Positions 32,020-44,438 of a stretch of 64,000 nt of DNA are shown one piece after another (the stretch's first letter is position 1; every line of letters starts with the position of its first letter). Location of the stretch: contig NC_134397.1 in the NCBI RefSeq assembly GCF_050003625.1, forward strand, positions 65,570,669-65,634,668, read 5' to 3'. The DNA comes from Haematobia irritans (lineage: Eukaryota > Arthropoda > Insecta > Diptera > Muscidae). Position numbers and translations under genes: made by a program. The notes below the pieces were generated by a model. It searched no databases and was not told the DNA's origin. It saw only the letters and a program-made list of their open reading frames with translations.

Positions 32020-34150
32020 AGTTTAAAACTTTTTTAATTTAATTAAATTTGTAAATAAATATAAAATTAATTTGAAATTTAAATTATATTTAAAAGAAGT
32101 AGTATTTAATTAAAATTAAAATAAATAATATTTATTTTTATGGAACTTCATATATTTACTGTTTTAAATTAAAACGAATAGAAATTAAAATTACAACAAA
32201 ATTACATAAACTGAAAATTAAATTGAAAATTAATTAATTAAAATCATAAAATTCAAAATTAAGATTAAAATTAGAATTAGAATTACAAATAAGAACTAAA
32301 TAAATTTTAATTTAATTAAATTTGTAACTAAATATAAAATTAATTTGATATTGAAATTATATTTAAAAGAAGACATATTATTTAATTAAAATTAAAATAA
32401 ATATTATTTATTTTTATGGAACTCCAAATATTTACTGTTTTAAATTAAAACGAATAGAAATTAAAATTACAACAAAATAACATAAACTGAAAATTTAATT
32501 GAAAATTAATTAATTAAAATCATAACATTCAAAATTAAGATTAAAATTACAATTACAATTAGAATAAAATCTAAAATAAAAATTTTAAGAAAAAGAAAAA
32601 AATAAATTTGAATGTAAGTAAAATTACAAAAATATATTGTTATATAAAAATTTCAAGTAAGAACTAAAAACTTTTTAATTTAATTACATTTGTAAATATA
32701 AAAAATATAAAAATATAAAATTAATTTGAAATTGAAATTATATTTAAAAGAAGAAGTATTATTTAATTAAAATAAAAATAAATATTATTTATTTTTATGG
32801 AACTCTAAATATTTACTTTTTTAAATTAAAACGAATAGAAATTTAAATTACAATAAAATTAAATAAAATTGAAAATTAAATTAAAAATTAATTAACTAAA
32901 ATCTTAAAATTAAGATTAAAATTAGAATTAGAATCACAAATAGAATAAAATCTAAAATAAAAATTAAAAGAAAAAGAAAAAAAAATTTGAAAGTAAGTAA
33001 AATGAAAAAATATATTGTTATATAAAAATTTCAAGTAAGAACTAAAAACTTTTTATTTTAATTAAATTTTTAAATAAATATAAAATTAATTTGAAATTGA
33101 AATTGAAATTATATTTGAAAGAAGAAGTATTATTTAATTAATATAAAAATAAATATTATTTATTTTTATGGAACTTCAAATATTTACTGTTTTAAATTAA
33201 AACGAATAGAAATTAATTAAAATTAAATTATATTGAAAATTAATTAATTAAAATCATAAAATTCAAAATTAAGATTAAAATTAGAATTACAAATAAGAAC
33301 TAAATAAATTTTAATTTAATTAAATTTGTAAATAAATATTAAATTAATTTGATATTGAAATTATATTTAAAAGAAGACGTATTATTTAACTAAAATTAAA
33401 ATAATAAAATTAAAATAAATAATATTTATTTTTATGGAACCCCAAATATTTACTTTTTTAAATTAAAATGAATAGAAATTAAAATTACAAGAAAATTAAA
33501 TTAAATTGAATATTAAATTAAAAATTAATTAACTAAAATCATAAAATTTAAAATTAATATTAAAATTAGAATAAGAATTACAAATAGAATAAAATCTAAA
33601 ATAAAAATTAAAAGAAAAAGAAAAAGAGAAAACATAAATTTAAAAGCAAGTAAAATGAAAAAATATATTGTTATATAAGTATTTCGTAAGAACTAAAAAC
33701 TTTTTAATTTAATTAAAGTTTTAAATAAATAAAAAATTAATTTAAAATTAAAATAAATAATATTTATTTTTATATTGTTAAATAAAAATTTTCAAATAAG
33801 AACTAAATACTTTTTAATTTAATTAAAATTTTAAATAAATATATATTATATTTATTATCTGAAATTTAAATTATATTTAAAAGAAGTATTATTTAATTAA
33901 ATATTATTTATTTTTATGGAACTCCAAATATTAACAGTTTTAAATTAAATAGAAATTAAAATTACAATTACAACAAAATTAAATAAAATTAAAATTAAAT
34001 TGAAAATTAATTAAATAAAATCATAACATTCAAAACTAAGATTAAAATTACAAACTGGAACAAAAATTAAAATAAAAATTTAAATTTAATAGGAAAAAAT
34101 ATATTGTTATATACAAATTTCAAATAAGAACTAAAGTTAAATTAAAATTT
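32020..34150. repeat. AT-rich higher-order tandem array
   Basis: The landmark TTTTTATGGAAC recurs, with the TGG at 32,141, 32,417, 32,798, 33,169, 33,435 and 33,917. The steps are 276, 381, 371, 266 and 482. Long units contain an extra segment of about 105 bp (AAAATCTAAAATAAAAATT, an AAGAAAAAGAAAAA stretch, ATATATTGTTATATAAA) that short units lack. Nearly free of G and C; non-coding. Confidence 0.85.
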
Positions 34151-37100
34151 TTTCATTTTATTTAATATAATTAAATTAGTTTGAACTTTTTCATTTTTTT
34201 TTAACTCATATGCCTTCTATCACTATTTTGATATTTCATTACTCTGGATGTTATTCCTATATTATATTACTTTTAAATGAATTTATTTTATTTTATTGTG
34301 CAAATTAGTTATTGAAAACTCTATTTTTTTTAAGGAAAGCTATGGTAAATAAAATTTTGTTAATTATTACAAACGCATTTAAAACTAAATATTCCTTGCA
34401 TATTTTTGTTTTAATTGATCCATACAAATAAATTGTTAGTGTCTTGAAAACAGAAAAGAGGTCAGTTATTCATTAATTCGTGCAAAAAAAAAATGGGTGA
34501 AAACAAAACCGAGTGTTTTTGGTAGATAGGAGGAAGGTACTCACAAAACAAATTATTCAAATATATATGTATTAAATATATAATGATAGTTTAGCACACA
34601 AAGAATATATATATTTTGCTTGCTTGATCATATGTGTTTGTTGGGGGGTGGCGGGCGGGTAGGATAGTTGATGTGGGGACAGTGATGATAATGATTGTAA
34701 GATTGATGTATCCAAAATATAAGATGCCAACAAATAATAAAGTAAACGGATTGCAATTATTTCTCAAAAAATTTTATTGAATATTTTGGTTTTTTAGTTG
34801 AACCGAATGTATATTTAAATGGAAGAGAATATATATATTTTTTGTTTAAGTTTTTGAGAAATTCGTGGATATAGAAATGTTATGTACAAAACGATGATGA
34901 GGGCAAGGGGGCAAGTATACGAAACAATCCAATTTGTGAGCTGGGTTTTTTGCTGGGTACTGGGTATTTTTTCATAAGTTACGAATGACCGGCTTAGAAA
35001 GGTTTCTGGATATTTGGTGTTATTTTTCAAGTGGGTTTTATTTTTCGGGGGTATGTTTGTAAGAATATTTTTTTAACAAAAACTTGAACTTTTTTATTTG
35101 ATTATTAATCCAATAAAAACAATTTTATTTGGATTTTTTTTTTTTATAATAAAAATATTTACAACAGTTTTTGTTTCAATGCTTGATTTGTTTGTAATTA
35201 AACATATATTTTGTTTCTTAATTATTTTCTTGGTCTTGATAACTTTTTATTTATGTGTTTATACTCCTTATTTTTGATTTTGATTTGGGGGTTTTTTTCT
35301 TCTCTCAATATGTTGTATTTGCAATTTTTATATTTCCTTTGATTTGTTGGATGGTATTTGTTTGAAAATTTATGAAGAATTAAGATTTTCTTCTTTGCGT
35401 GTTTTGTTAAATTGCACTGTAGACACTATAAGGTATTTTGTAAGAATATTTATTTTAGTACTTTTTGTAACTGTATCTTCACATTTCTTCATTTTGCATA
35501 TATTTTTGGCAAAATTTCATTTTTGTTTCAAAACAAAAAATATCCACCATAGAGGGTATATTTTCTCAAATATATTTTTCTTGTATCTATGTTTATTTTT
35601 GCTTTTGGAGCCACTTTTTTTCTTTCACTTTTGGTTGAATATATCCCTTATCCGTCTGAGATTTTTCTTTGAGTGTATTATAACTTTATGGAGAAGTTTG
35701 TTTTTTCCAATGTTTCACTGATTCTCTTTTTTTATTTTATTTGGGGGGTATGATTTTCTTATTATTTTCCGATATATTTTCTTATTGTTGTTGTTTTTCG
35801 TTTCTTTTTTTTTCTTTCTTTCGTTATAAATCCAATGAGCGTCGCGCGTTCACAATATTTTACAAATCCGCATACGCCAACGGTAGAAAGCCAACTGTGC
35901 GCAGGCGCTCGGCTGTGTAAAAGAAATTCGTAACGATGCTGCTGCGAAACATGAATACGGGAACATACCCACAGACGGACGGACGGACGGACAGATATAC
36001 AGAACCAATGTACGAAACACTCAGCACAACTATGTGGCAACAAAAACAATAACAACACCTATTGGCAGCAGCAACAACACCATTAAACATAACGGAAAGC
36101 CATACAACTTTAGACCAAACTCGCCGCAATGGCATAAGAATAGCCGTTCGTTCGATGACGATGGTGATGGGTTGGTTGGTAGTTAACTGAGTAAACATAG
36201 TAAACTTGTCACACACACACACGCACACATTGGCACTCTCAAGTGCTCCTAAACAAGATTCTCAGCTTCTCTTTTCACAGTTACCCGTACAACAAAAGAA
36301 AAATGTTGCAGCAACATGTTTACAAGAGAATATTTGTAGATGAGTATTGGTTAACCTTTGCCAATGTTACCTTCGATTTGGTCAAAGTCAGGGACAATTT
36401 TGTTTTGATTTTTTTTTATTTTTCTTAGCAATTGCAATGAACCCAATATCTGAAAGATTTTTTTTGTCTTGCTCTATGGAAAGAGAGTAAAATAATTAGA
36501 CTCTTATGTTCGCATAAACTCTATATGCTAGATTGCCTCTCTCCCTTAAACTGTTTCTTGGAGTATTTTTGATGGGGGGAGGGTGGGGAGAAAAGCCCAA
36601 TATAGGTGGTAAAAAATTATAGGTTAGTCGTTTTGGCTGTTGGCTTAAACACGCGTATGTCTGCCATATGTTGCAATGAGTTTAAGACGTGATCAATGTG
36701 GCATAGATTTATTTTTCTTCTTCGACTCGATGGCTTTACCTCCTTCAATGATGGTAACACTAATTCCCTCTCTTCACTTCATCTAGGGGCCAGGTCCATT
36801 ACTTTTGATATCTCCAGCATAATTGTAGTCTTGGAGTTTTGGTTAATGTATTCAAGCCTGGTTTCTGTTATGTTTCTTGTTACAACTGAATAGATGGATG
36901 TGGCTCGTTGGTTTCTCTGCTGCCTATCCGAAAAGGAACGAAATGAAAAAGCACCAAAGAAATGTGTAATACTTTTTGTTTTTGTTGATAGTGGAGAGTA
37001 GTAGCTTAACTTCAACTCAATGCATAGCTGAAACAAGTTTGTTGTTATAACGAATGGCGTTTGTTTCTTAAGTCTTTTGTTTCACCTCTCAGTAACCGTC

Positions 37101-38090
37101 TACAGTCTATATTCTTTGGGTTATAAATTCTTATTAGATGATTGACTACAAATTAATGATATTTTTAGTCTTTTATCTAGTGAACATTGTTTGTTGTAGT
37201 TTTTGTTTTTATCCCATTTTGTGGAAGCATTTAGTTGTTGTTTCTTATAATGTCCAATATATGTAAATATCCAATTTTTTTGTGTCTTTTGAAGATTGGT
37301 ATTTTTCTTTCGATAATCTCTTGGGATTTTCATATTCACCCGGCATCCATATGAGAAGGTGTTATTTCCATTAAGCTGTGGGAATTTTCAATGATTCAAA
37401 ATGCTGACAATTTTTTTTTCAAGTGGAATTTTTGAATGCAGTTTCTTAGCTGGGATTAAAATCGAAGAATTTTTATTGCTTATTATTATTAATTAAATTA
37501 ACTGATCTTTTGTTAATTAATAATAAAGAAAACAATGTAGATTTTTTTTAACATACGATTATGTTGAAATAGGTTAAGACTCTTTCTTAACAATTTGAAA
37601 AACGGGATTATTTAACCATGTAAAGAAGATGCTTATCCAATTAGTACACATGTGGGTAGATAGAGAATTTAGTTTATAAAAAATAAAATTTCTTAAATAA
37701 TGTCAGATAAATGATTTACTACAACTTTACCTTTGATATGTGTATTCCAGACCACAAAAAAATATAAACGTTCAAGATCAGAGAGAAATTATAGGGTGAC
37801 CTAACGATGTTCGTCTGCCTATCTGTTGAAATCATGCAACTGACTTTAGTTACGAAGCTGTCATGCAAAATGTTAACAAAGTTTAACACTTAGACTATTC
37901 CGTACATTGTGTTTTATAGAAGTTATGTCTTGGAAATTCATTAGCGATATGATTATAAACTGACAACAAGATATAACACTGAAAAACTTCTCGAGATAAA
38001 TGAAATGATAAAGAACGTAGGTTCAAATCTTACCAGTGCCTGATTTTTATTAAATATTTTTTCAATGTTCCTATTTTATGTTAAAAACAC
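34151..38090. other. Longest stretch without recognisable repeats or genes
   Basis: Mostly unique sequence with more even base composition around 35,830-36,240. A short GACG run (35,974-35,990) and a CA/CG run (36,210-36,228) are visible. ORFs of 60-125 codons are T-rich or translate the microsatellites and show no motif. This is the best candidate here for host single-copy DNA (intron, regulatory or UTR), but nothing in the sequence proves it. Confidence 0.5.
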
Positions 38091-38129
38091 ACCCGTCCAA
38101 AAATAACATTTTGTTCTGCGGGTGAAGTG

Positions 38130-39095
38130 CAAATGTCCTTTTTGGATTCGGAAGTGGTGCTAAATTGGCCCAGAAGCGATGAATTTAATATGGGATTGTT
38201 ATAGCCACTAGCGTAGCTAGACAATTTTCCTAGGGGTTCAATTAATGTTTTATTTTATAAAAATGAATACAAAATCAGACTTCAACATAACTATACAATT
38301 AATTTATAGAAAAGCAACTAAAAGTAGTTCCACACTTTTTCCCAGCAAAACATTTGAGTGTTTCTCTAAAGGCACAACTTTAAAAGCACTTCCAAAAATG
38401 TCCTCACAAAGAAGTTAATTATTTTAACTACGCAGGAAGTTGTTTTAATAAAATTTTTATAACCCGTTTTTCGTATTTTTAATGGGTAATTTTTTTATTT
38501 TTTTTTTTTTTTTGAAAGTTTAAAAAATATTAAGAGTTTATAAAATTATACAAATTTTTCAAATTTTACCGCAAAAATACTAAATCCATTCTAGAAAATT
38601 TTAATATTTAATAATTTTTGAAAATATTCAAGATCAAGTGTTTCAGACAAGCGTTATAATACATTGAAAATCATAAACATTTTTATTCGGGAAAACATCA
38701 CAAAATTTTTTCTAGGGGGTCTAAGCTCCCTCCCCAGAGGTCTTCCTACGCTTATGGTTATTGGACGGATGTCCACCAATTCAACAACCGTTGCTCTGAA
38801 TGCACATCATTTATTAATGTGTGATCCGGAGGTGAAATGAAAAATTTTAAATAATAAATAATTTTTATAATTTTTAATGCTTGTCCGAAACGTTTGAGTT
38901 TAAATATTTTCCATTCAAAATTTCTTTAGAATGGATTTAGCATTTTTTAAATAAGAGGCAAAGGTTAGTAATTCATACTCTGATTTTATCATCGTTGTGT
39001 AATTAAAATAAAGAATATCTTTGGGAGGATATTTTTGGAAGTGCTTTTAAAGTTATGCCTTTAGAACAACTTGCATTTTTTTACTGGGATGTTCC
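38130..39095. mobile_element. Nested CCCAGCAAAA-family MITEs
   Basis: An outer copy has ATTGGCCCAGAAGCGATG and GGACGGATGTCCACC either side of an inner insertion (about 38,204-38,757), and ends at TTTTTTACTGGG. The inner insertion has degraded inverted ends (CACTAGCGTAG and CTACGCTTATGG). It contains a second CCCAGCAAAACATTTG start at 38,341 with AACTTTAAAAGCACTTCC. Boundaries of the inner pieces are approximate. Confidence 0.5.
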
Positions 39096-39322
39096 TTATC
39101 TGTGTGTAGTATTAATTTTTGAATATATATTTCTACGATATATATTCAAGAAAAAATTAACAATTCTCTTAATTTGCAAAGAACTCCTATGGAAGTGAAA
39201 ATGCCAAATGGTACAAATTGAAATAATTATAAATTATTTTCATTTCGTTTTTCATTTTCCGTTTCATTCCGTGTAGATTGACTATTTTGCGACATTTAAA
39301 ATGGCCAAATTGTACATATTCC

Positions 39323-39395
39323 AGAGAAGGAATATGATCATTTTTTCCGCAAAACATAACATTTTAGTCTGGGAAGTGATTATATTCCTTCTCTT
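39323..39395. mobile_element. Short foldback MITE
   Basis: AGAGAAGGAATATGATCA and its imperfect inverse TGATTATATTCCTTCTCT are separated by about 38 bp. The arms match the terminal repeats of the element at 53,531-53,752. Confidence 0.6.
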
Positions 39396-39473
39396 CGTGT
39401 AAGACTAGTTTAAAAGAAATTTATCGGAAGTGGAAAAATGGATAAACGGACCAAAGGTCGGTTGAAAAAAACA

Positions 39474-39690
39474 GTGAACCCACCAGGAAAGAAAATATTA
39501 GTTAATTTTATATTAAGTTTAGAACATTTTAACTAAACTGTATTAGAAACGCGGATGTCACGCCGATTTAAAAAAAAATATGTAAATAATTTTCGAGAAA
39601 TTTAAGAAAGTTTATTAATATTTCATTTACTAAAGAAAATTTCGTGGTTTGAAGAAAAAAATTGGAGTTCAAAAATTGATCTTAAGTCTA
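39474..39690. mobile_element. GTGAACCCACC-family MITE fragment
   Basis: It begins CAGTGAACCCACCAGGAAAG and continues with ACTAAACTGTATTAGAAACG and ATGTCACGCCGATTTA. Truncated at the right. Confidence 0.6.
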
Positions 39691-39834
39691 TGGATAGAAA
39701 TATCCTTACAGACTAAAAATAATTATACAATGGGTAAATATATACATTATTGGAATATTTTACTTGCATCATTCATTCAAATATAAAATTATTTTGCGCT
39801 TTAATGAGTGTTTATTTTCAGATAATTTAATGCC

Positions 39835-39961
39835 CCAATTTTTTGCCAGATGATTAAGTATTCAATGTTAACGACACAAAAGCAAGAAAACTAAACAAGA
39901 AAAATTTACACGGTAAAATTCAGTATATGCTGCAAAGCCTTATGAATAGTTTTAACTAAGT
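39835..39961. mobile_element. piggyBac-like MITE fragment
   Basis: GCCCCAATTTTTTGCCAG through GAATAGTTTTAACTAAG matches 54,302-54,440 of the element at 54,296-54,531. It is interrupted by the next MITE exactly where the other copy reads AAGTTTTCTTTT. Confidence 0.6.
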
Positions 39962-39962
39962 T

Positions 39963-40367
39963 CCCAGCAAAAAATGGAGCACTATTTCAGCAGGATTGTA
40001 AGAGAGAGAGAGGCAGTACCAACTGCTTAGGAAACAACCGAATCAGCTCTGATTTTTGTGGGCGATGTCCCGATTTAGAGCAGCTTCTACATAGCGCTGA
40101 TATAATTGCTCATTTTAACAGAAATATTGCTCAGAAGTGATATATAATCTTGAGTATAGCATTGTTGGCGTGAAGGAAAACAGCAGTACCTTTCATGCAT
40201 CTACACTGCATGAATTGGTTGCAATAACGTAAACGAATGATAATAAACTAGTTTGATTACACGTTTACGTTATTGCAACCGATTCATGCAGTGTGGATGC
40301 AATGCCTACTTTATTGTATACCAAAAAGCGCAAGTAAACTCTTATTGCTGAAGTAGTTTTTGCTGGG
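39963..40367. mobile_element. CCCAGCAAAA-family MITE with a central hairpin
   Basis: A 405-bp element from CCCAGCAAAAAATGGAGC to GTAGTTTTTGCTGGG. It contains an inverted repeat at 40,197-40,235 and 40,262-40,300 and a GA run near 40,000. Confidence 0.7.
40197..40300. repeat. Perfect-looking stem: 39-bp arms, 26-bp loop
   Basis: The left arm begins GCATCTACACTGCATGAATT. The right arm is its reverse complement with two mismatches. Transcribed, it would form a long stem. Confidence 0.85.
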
Positions 40368-40372
40368 TTTTC

Positions 40373-43024
40373 TTTTAACCACATAGTGGTCAGGGTATAA
40401 TAACTTTGATCGGCCAAAAAATGTGCCTACCAGAAATATTGATTTTAGACGCAGAATCACCTCCTGAGTCGATCTAGCGCTTGGTGTCCGTCCGTCTGTC
40501 CATGTATTTGTTGTTCACAGGATGCCGGTCGCAATTATTAACCGATTTGGATGAAATTCGGTACAGGGTGTTTTTTGGGCACAAGGACGAACGCTATTGA
40601 ATTTGGAAGAAATCGGATCAAATTTAAATATAGCCCCCATATCTATGTATCGCCCGATTTCGACAAATAGAGTCACGTTGCGCTTTTTTACAAACCGATC
40701 GTCATCAAATTTTGCACAAAGTAATATTTTTCATCACCCTTTAAGTCTGCAAAATTTCATCGAAATCGGTCCATATATATGTGTGTATCACCCGATTTTC
40801 CCTAATTTTGCTATAAAACCCTTATTTATTAAGCGATCTTACTCAAACTTGGCTTACTCTAATCATTTGTGGTACTGACAATATGTGCTAAAAATCATCG
40901 AAATCGGTACAGATTTAGATATAGCTCCCATATATATGTATCGCCCGATTTTGCCAAATTTGGCCATAAACCCCTTATTTATCAATCGATAATAGCCAAA
41001 GTTGGCTAAATTTAATCTTCTATAGAACTAACTGTATGTGAAAAATTTTATCGAAATCGGTTCAGATTTAGAAATAGTTCCCATATATATGTATCGCCCG
41101 ATTTTGCCAAATTTGGCCGTAAAACTCTTATTTATCAACCGATCGTACCCAAAGTTGGCTAAATTTAATCTTCTATAGTTCTAACTGCATGTGCAAAATT
41201 TTATCGAAATCGGTTCAGATTTAGATATAGCTCCCACACGCAGAGAAGAAACATGATTGTCACAATCATATTCGAAGAGCAAAATAATATGATAGGAGCT
41301 ATTTTTGCGGCGACCATGTAACATTTTAACCTACAACCATGTTGGATCAGTGAACATGGTTCTAAGAAAAATATAATTGTCCTCATCTAAAATGTTATTA
41401 TATTGATAAAAAGAATTTTGTTTGGATGAAAAGACAATGGTCACGATTTAAAATGTTATGGTATTCATTCAAAATGTTTTTCTTCTAGTTAAAAGTACAT
41501 GGTCACAACCTAAAATGTTTTGATCTTTATGAAAAAACTTTTTTCATCGTCGAAAAAAGGACGCCACTTGAGAAAAGAAGACACAAAATTAACTTTATTT
41601 TTTTGTTTTTATTTATTTATAAACTAATTCATTGTTTGTTTGTATTTATAATATCAAACATCACATATTTTTACACACACTATTTTATTTCAATTTCAAC
41701 AATAAGTAATCATTCCATATTTACATCGTGTGCCCATCAAATGTACAAACACAGACATCATGTAACTGCAAATAAAAATAAATGATCCATATAGCAAACT
41801 GCAGAACAAAAAACAGGTATATTTTTAAATTACACTTTCCTTTTTTGTGTTCACATAAAACCACGTGCCACTTATGAATAAATAAATTAACACAAAACAC
41901 AGTAAATCCGTATACTCCGTCCATTCCATGAAACAATCAACACACGACTGACGCGCAAAATGAAAATTGTGTACGTGCTCAATGTTTTTATAAAATTCTT
42001 TTCGCTGCAAACAAGTTAAAAAATTAAATGGTCACGAAAAAAATGTGAATGGTCTTTATGGCCATGTAATGGTTCTAGACATATCTATACTTAACCTATA
42101 AAAATACTTTTTTCCCTGTAAAAAAGTAAAAAAAAATTGAATGGTCAGTTACATGATTTTCCCGACCATTTAATAGTCTCAAATTCTATCATTTAAATGA
42201 TAGAACATGTTTGCGGTATTTGATAACCATTCAAATGCTTATTGCCACCATACATTTTTCTCCGCTCGAAAACTATTTTTACAAAGACAAAATACATGGT
42301 TTTCGCGGCAATTACATGCTCTAGATAAGCATTAAATGGATGCGGCAACCATGTCCAAACATGGTTTTTCTGTGCGTGCATATATATGTATCGCCCGATT
42401 TTGAAAAATTTGCCCCTAATAACCTTATTTTTTGCCATAGGCGCCTCATTTATTAACTGATGGTACTCAAATTTTACACAATTTAACCTTCAGTGGTATC
42501 AATCATACCTGAAAAATATTATACAAATTGGTTCAGATTTAAATATAGGTCCCATAACATATATATGCATCGCTCGATTTTGCCATATTTGACCATATTA
42601 CTCTTATTTATTAACCTATGTTATGTTATTCAAATTTCAAATTTTGATGTACTAGCTGATCGTATTTAGTCTTACATGTAGCTCTTACATAATAATATTG
42701 CCCGATTTTTACAAATTTGGACTTATTACCCACAACTAATTGACCGATTTCCTCTTTTTTAATAACGGACTCAATATTAATGGCATACTAACTCTTTAGG
42801 CGCAAAATAAACTGTAACTCCTAATATCAGACATTTCTGTCTGATATTTGGCAAGACAAGACTCCCATAAACATGTACCCCTCTTTATGTTCTTAAATAT
42901 GGAAATCTCCAGAACCTATACCAATGATACCCCACAAATGCTTATGTTTACTAATTCAGGAGGGGTGGTTTAGGGTATGATATAGTCGGCCCCTCCCGAC
43001 TTTCTACTTTACTCACTTGTTTTT
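40373..43024 (+). mobile_element. DINE-1-like element with 1.14-kb MITE insertion
   Basis: The 5' end has AACCACATAGTGGTCAGGGT. The GTCC microsatellite lies at 40,486-40,502. Central units with TATCGCCCGATTTTGCC run at 153 bp (40,941 and 41,094). The 3' end has GTCGGCCCCTCCCGAC, then CTCACTTGTTTT. The MITE at 41,237-42,378 splits a central unit, which resumes in register. Confidence 0.85.
41237..42378. mobile_element. MITE with CACGCAGAGAAG ends inside a DINE
   Basis: The left end CACGCAGAGAAGAAACATG and right end CATGGTTTTTCTGTGCGTG form an imperfect 19-bp inverted repeat. Comparison with the uninterrupted unit (CTCCCATATATATG) shows duplication of CA at the target. The interior has many ATGGTC/ACCATG motifs and no coding motif. 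Confidence 0.75.
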
Positions 43025-44438
43025 TTATACCCTCCATCATAGGATGGGGGTATATTAACTTTGTCATTCCGTTTGTAACACATCGAAATATTGATCTAAG
43101 ACCCCATAAAGTATATATATTCTGGGTCGTGGTGAAATTCTGAGTCGATCTAAGCATGTCCGTCCGTCCGTCCGTCCGTCCGTCTGTTGAAATCACGCTA
43201 ACTTCCGAACGAAACAAGCTATCGACTTGAAACTTGGCACAAGTAGTTGTTATCGATGTAGGTCGGATGGTATTGAAAATGGGCCATATCGGTCCACTTT
43301 TACGTATAGCCCCCATATAAAGGGACCCTCAGATTTGGCTTGTGGAGCCTCTAACAGAAGCATATTTCATCCGATCCGGCTGAAATTTGGTATATGGTGT
43401 TGGTATATGGTCTCTAACAACCATGCAAAAATTGGTCCACATCGGTCCATAATTATATATAGCCCCCATATAAACCGATCTCCAGATTTGGCTTGCGGAG
43501 CCTAAAAGAGAAGCAAATTTCATCCGATCCGGCTGAAATTTGGTACATAGTGTTGGTATAAGGTCTCTAACAACCATGCAAAAATTGGTTCACATCGGTC
43601 CATAATTATATATAGCCCCCATATAAACCGATCTCCAGATTTGGCTTGCGGAGCCTAAAAGAGAAGCAAATTTCATCCGATCCGGCTGAAATTTGGTACA
43701 TAGTTTGGTACATAGTGGTACATAGTATAAGGTCTCTAACAACCATGCAAAAATTGGTCCACATCGGTCCATAATTACATATAGCCCCCATATAAACCGA
43801 TCCCCAGATTTGGCTTGCGGAGCCTCAAAGAGAAGCAAATTTCATCCGATCCGGCTGAAATTTGGTACATGATGTTGGTATATGGTATCTAACAACCATG
43901 CAAAAATTGGTCCACATCGTTCCATAATTATATAGACCCCATATAAACCGATCTCCAGATTTGGCTTGCGAAGCCTCAAAGAGGAGCAAATTGCATCCGA
44001 TCCGGCTGAAATTTGGTACATGGTATTGGTATATGGTCCCTAATAACCGTGCACAAATTGGTCCACATCGGTCCATAATTATATATAGCCCCCATATAAA
44101 CCGATACCCAGATTTGGCTTGCGAAGTCTCCAAGAGAAGCAAATTTCATTTCATTTCTGTAGAAAAATTTGTCAAAATTTTATGTCTACTTTGTCAAACT
44201 GAATTATATACGTATTGGATCGATCTTTTTTGATTTAACATATATCACGTATGGACTTACATACAATTTAGAAGATGGTGTTAGGAGGTTTTAAGATACC
44301 TTGCCATCGGCAAGCGTTACCGCAACTTAAGTAATTCGATTGTGGATGGCAGTGTTTAGATGAAGTTTCTAAGCAATCCATGATGGAGGGTACATAAGCT
44401 TCGGCCTGGCCGAACTTACGGCCGTATATACTTGTTTT
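43025..44438 (+). mobile_element. DINE-1-like element, head-to-tail with the previous one
   Basis: It starts TTATACCCTCCATCATAGG directly after the 3' end of the preceding DINE. Five GTCC repeats lie at about 43,159-43,180. Central units have CCCCCATATAAACCGAT at 43,474, 43,627, 43,796, 43,947 and 44,100 (153, 169, 151 and 153 bp; one unit has a 16-bp expansion). A short minisatellite piece lies at 44,148-44,200. The 3' hairpin is TTCGGCCTGGCCGAAC, then CTTGTTTTT. Confidence 0.88.

Noticed and set aside
35344..35721. 125-codon hydrophobic ORF that might be a membrane protein
   Set aside because: Phe/Leu/Ile-rich only because the DNA is T-rich. No signal for a real gene and no family motif.
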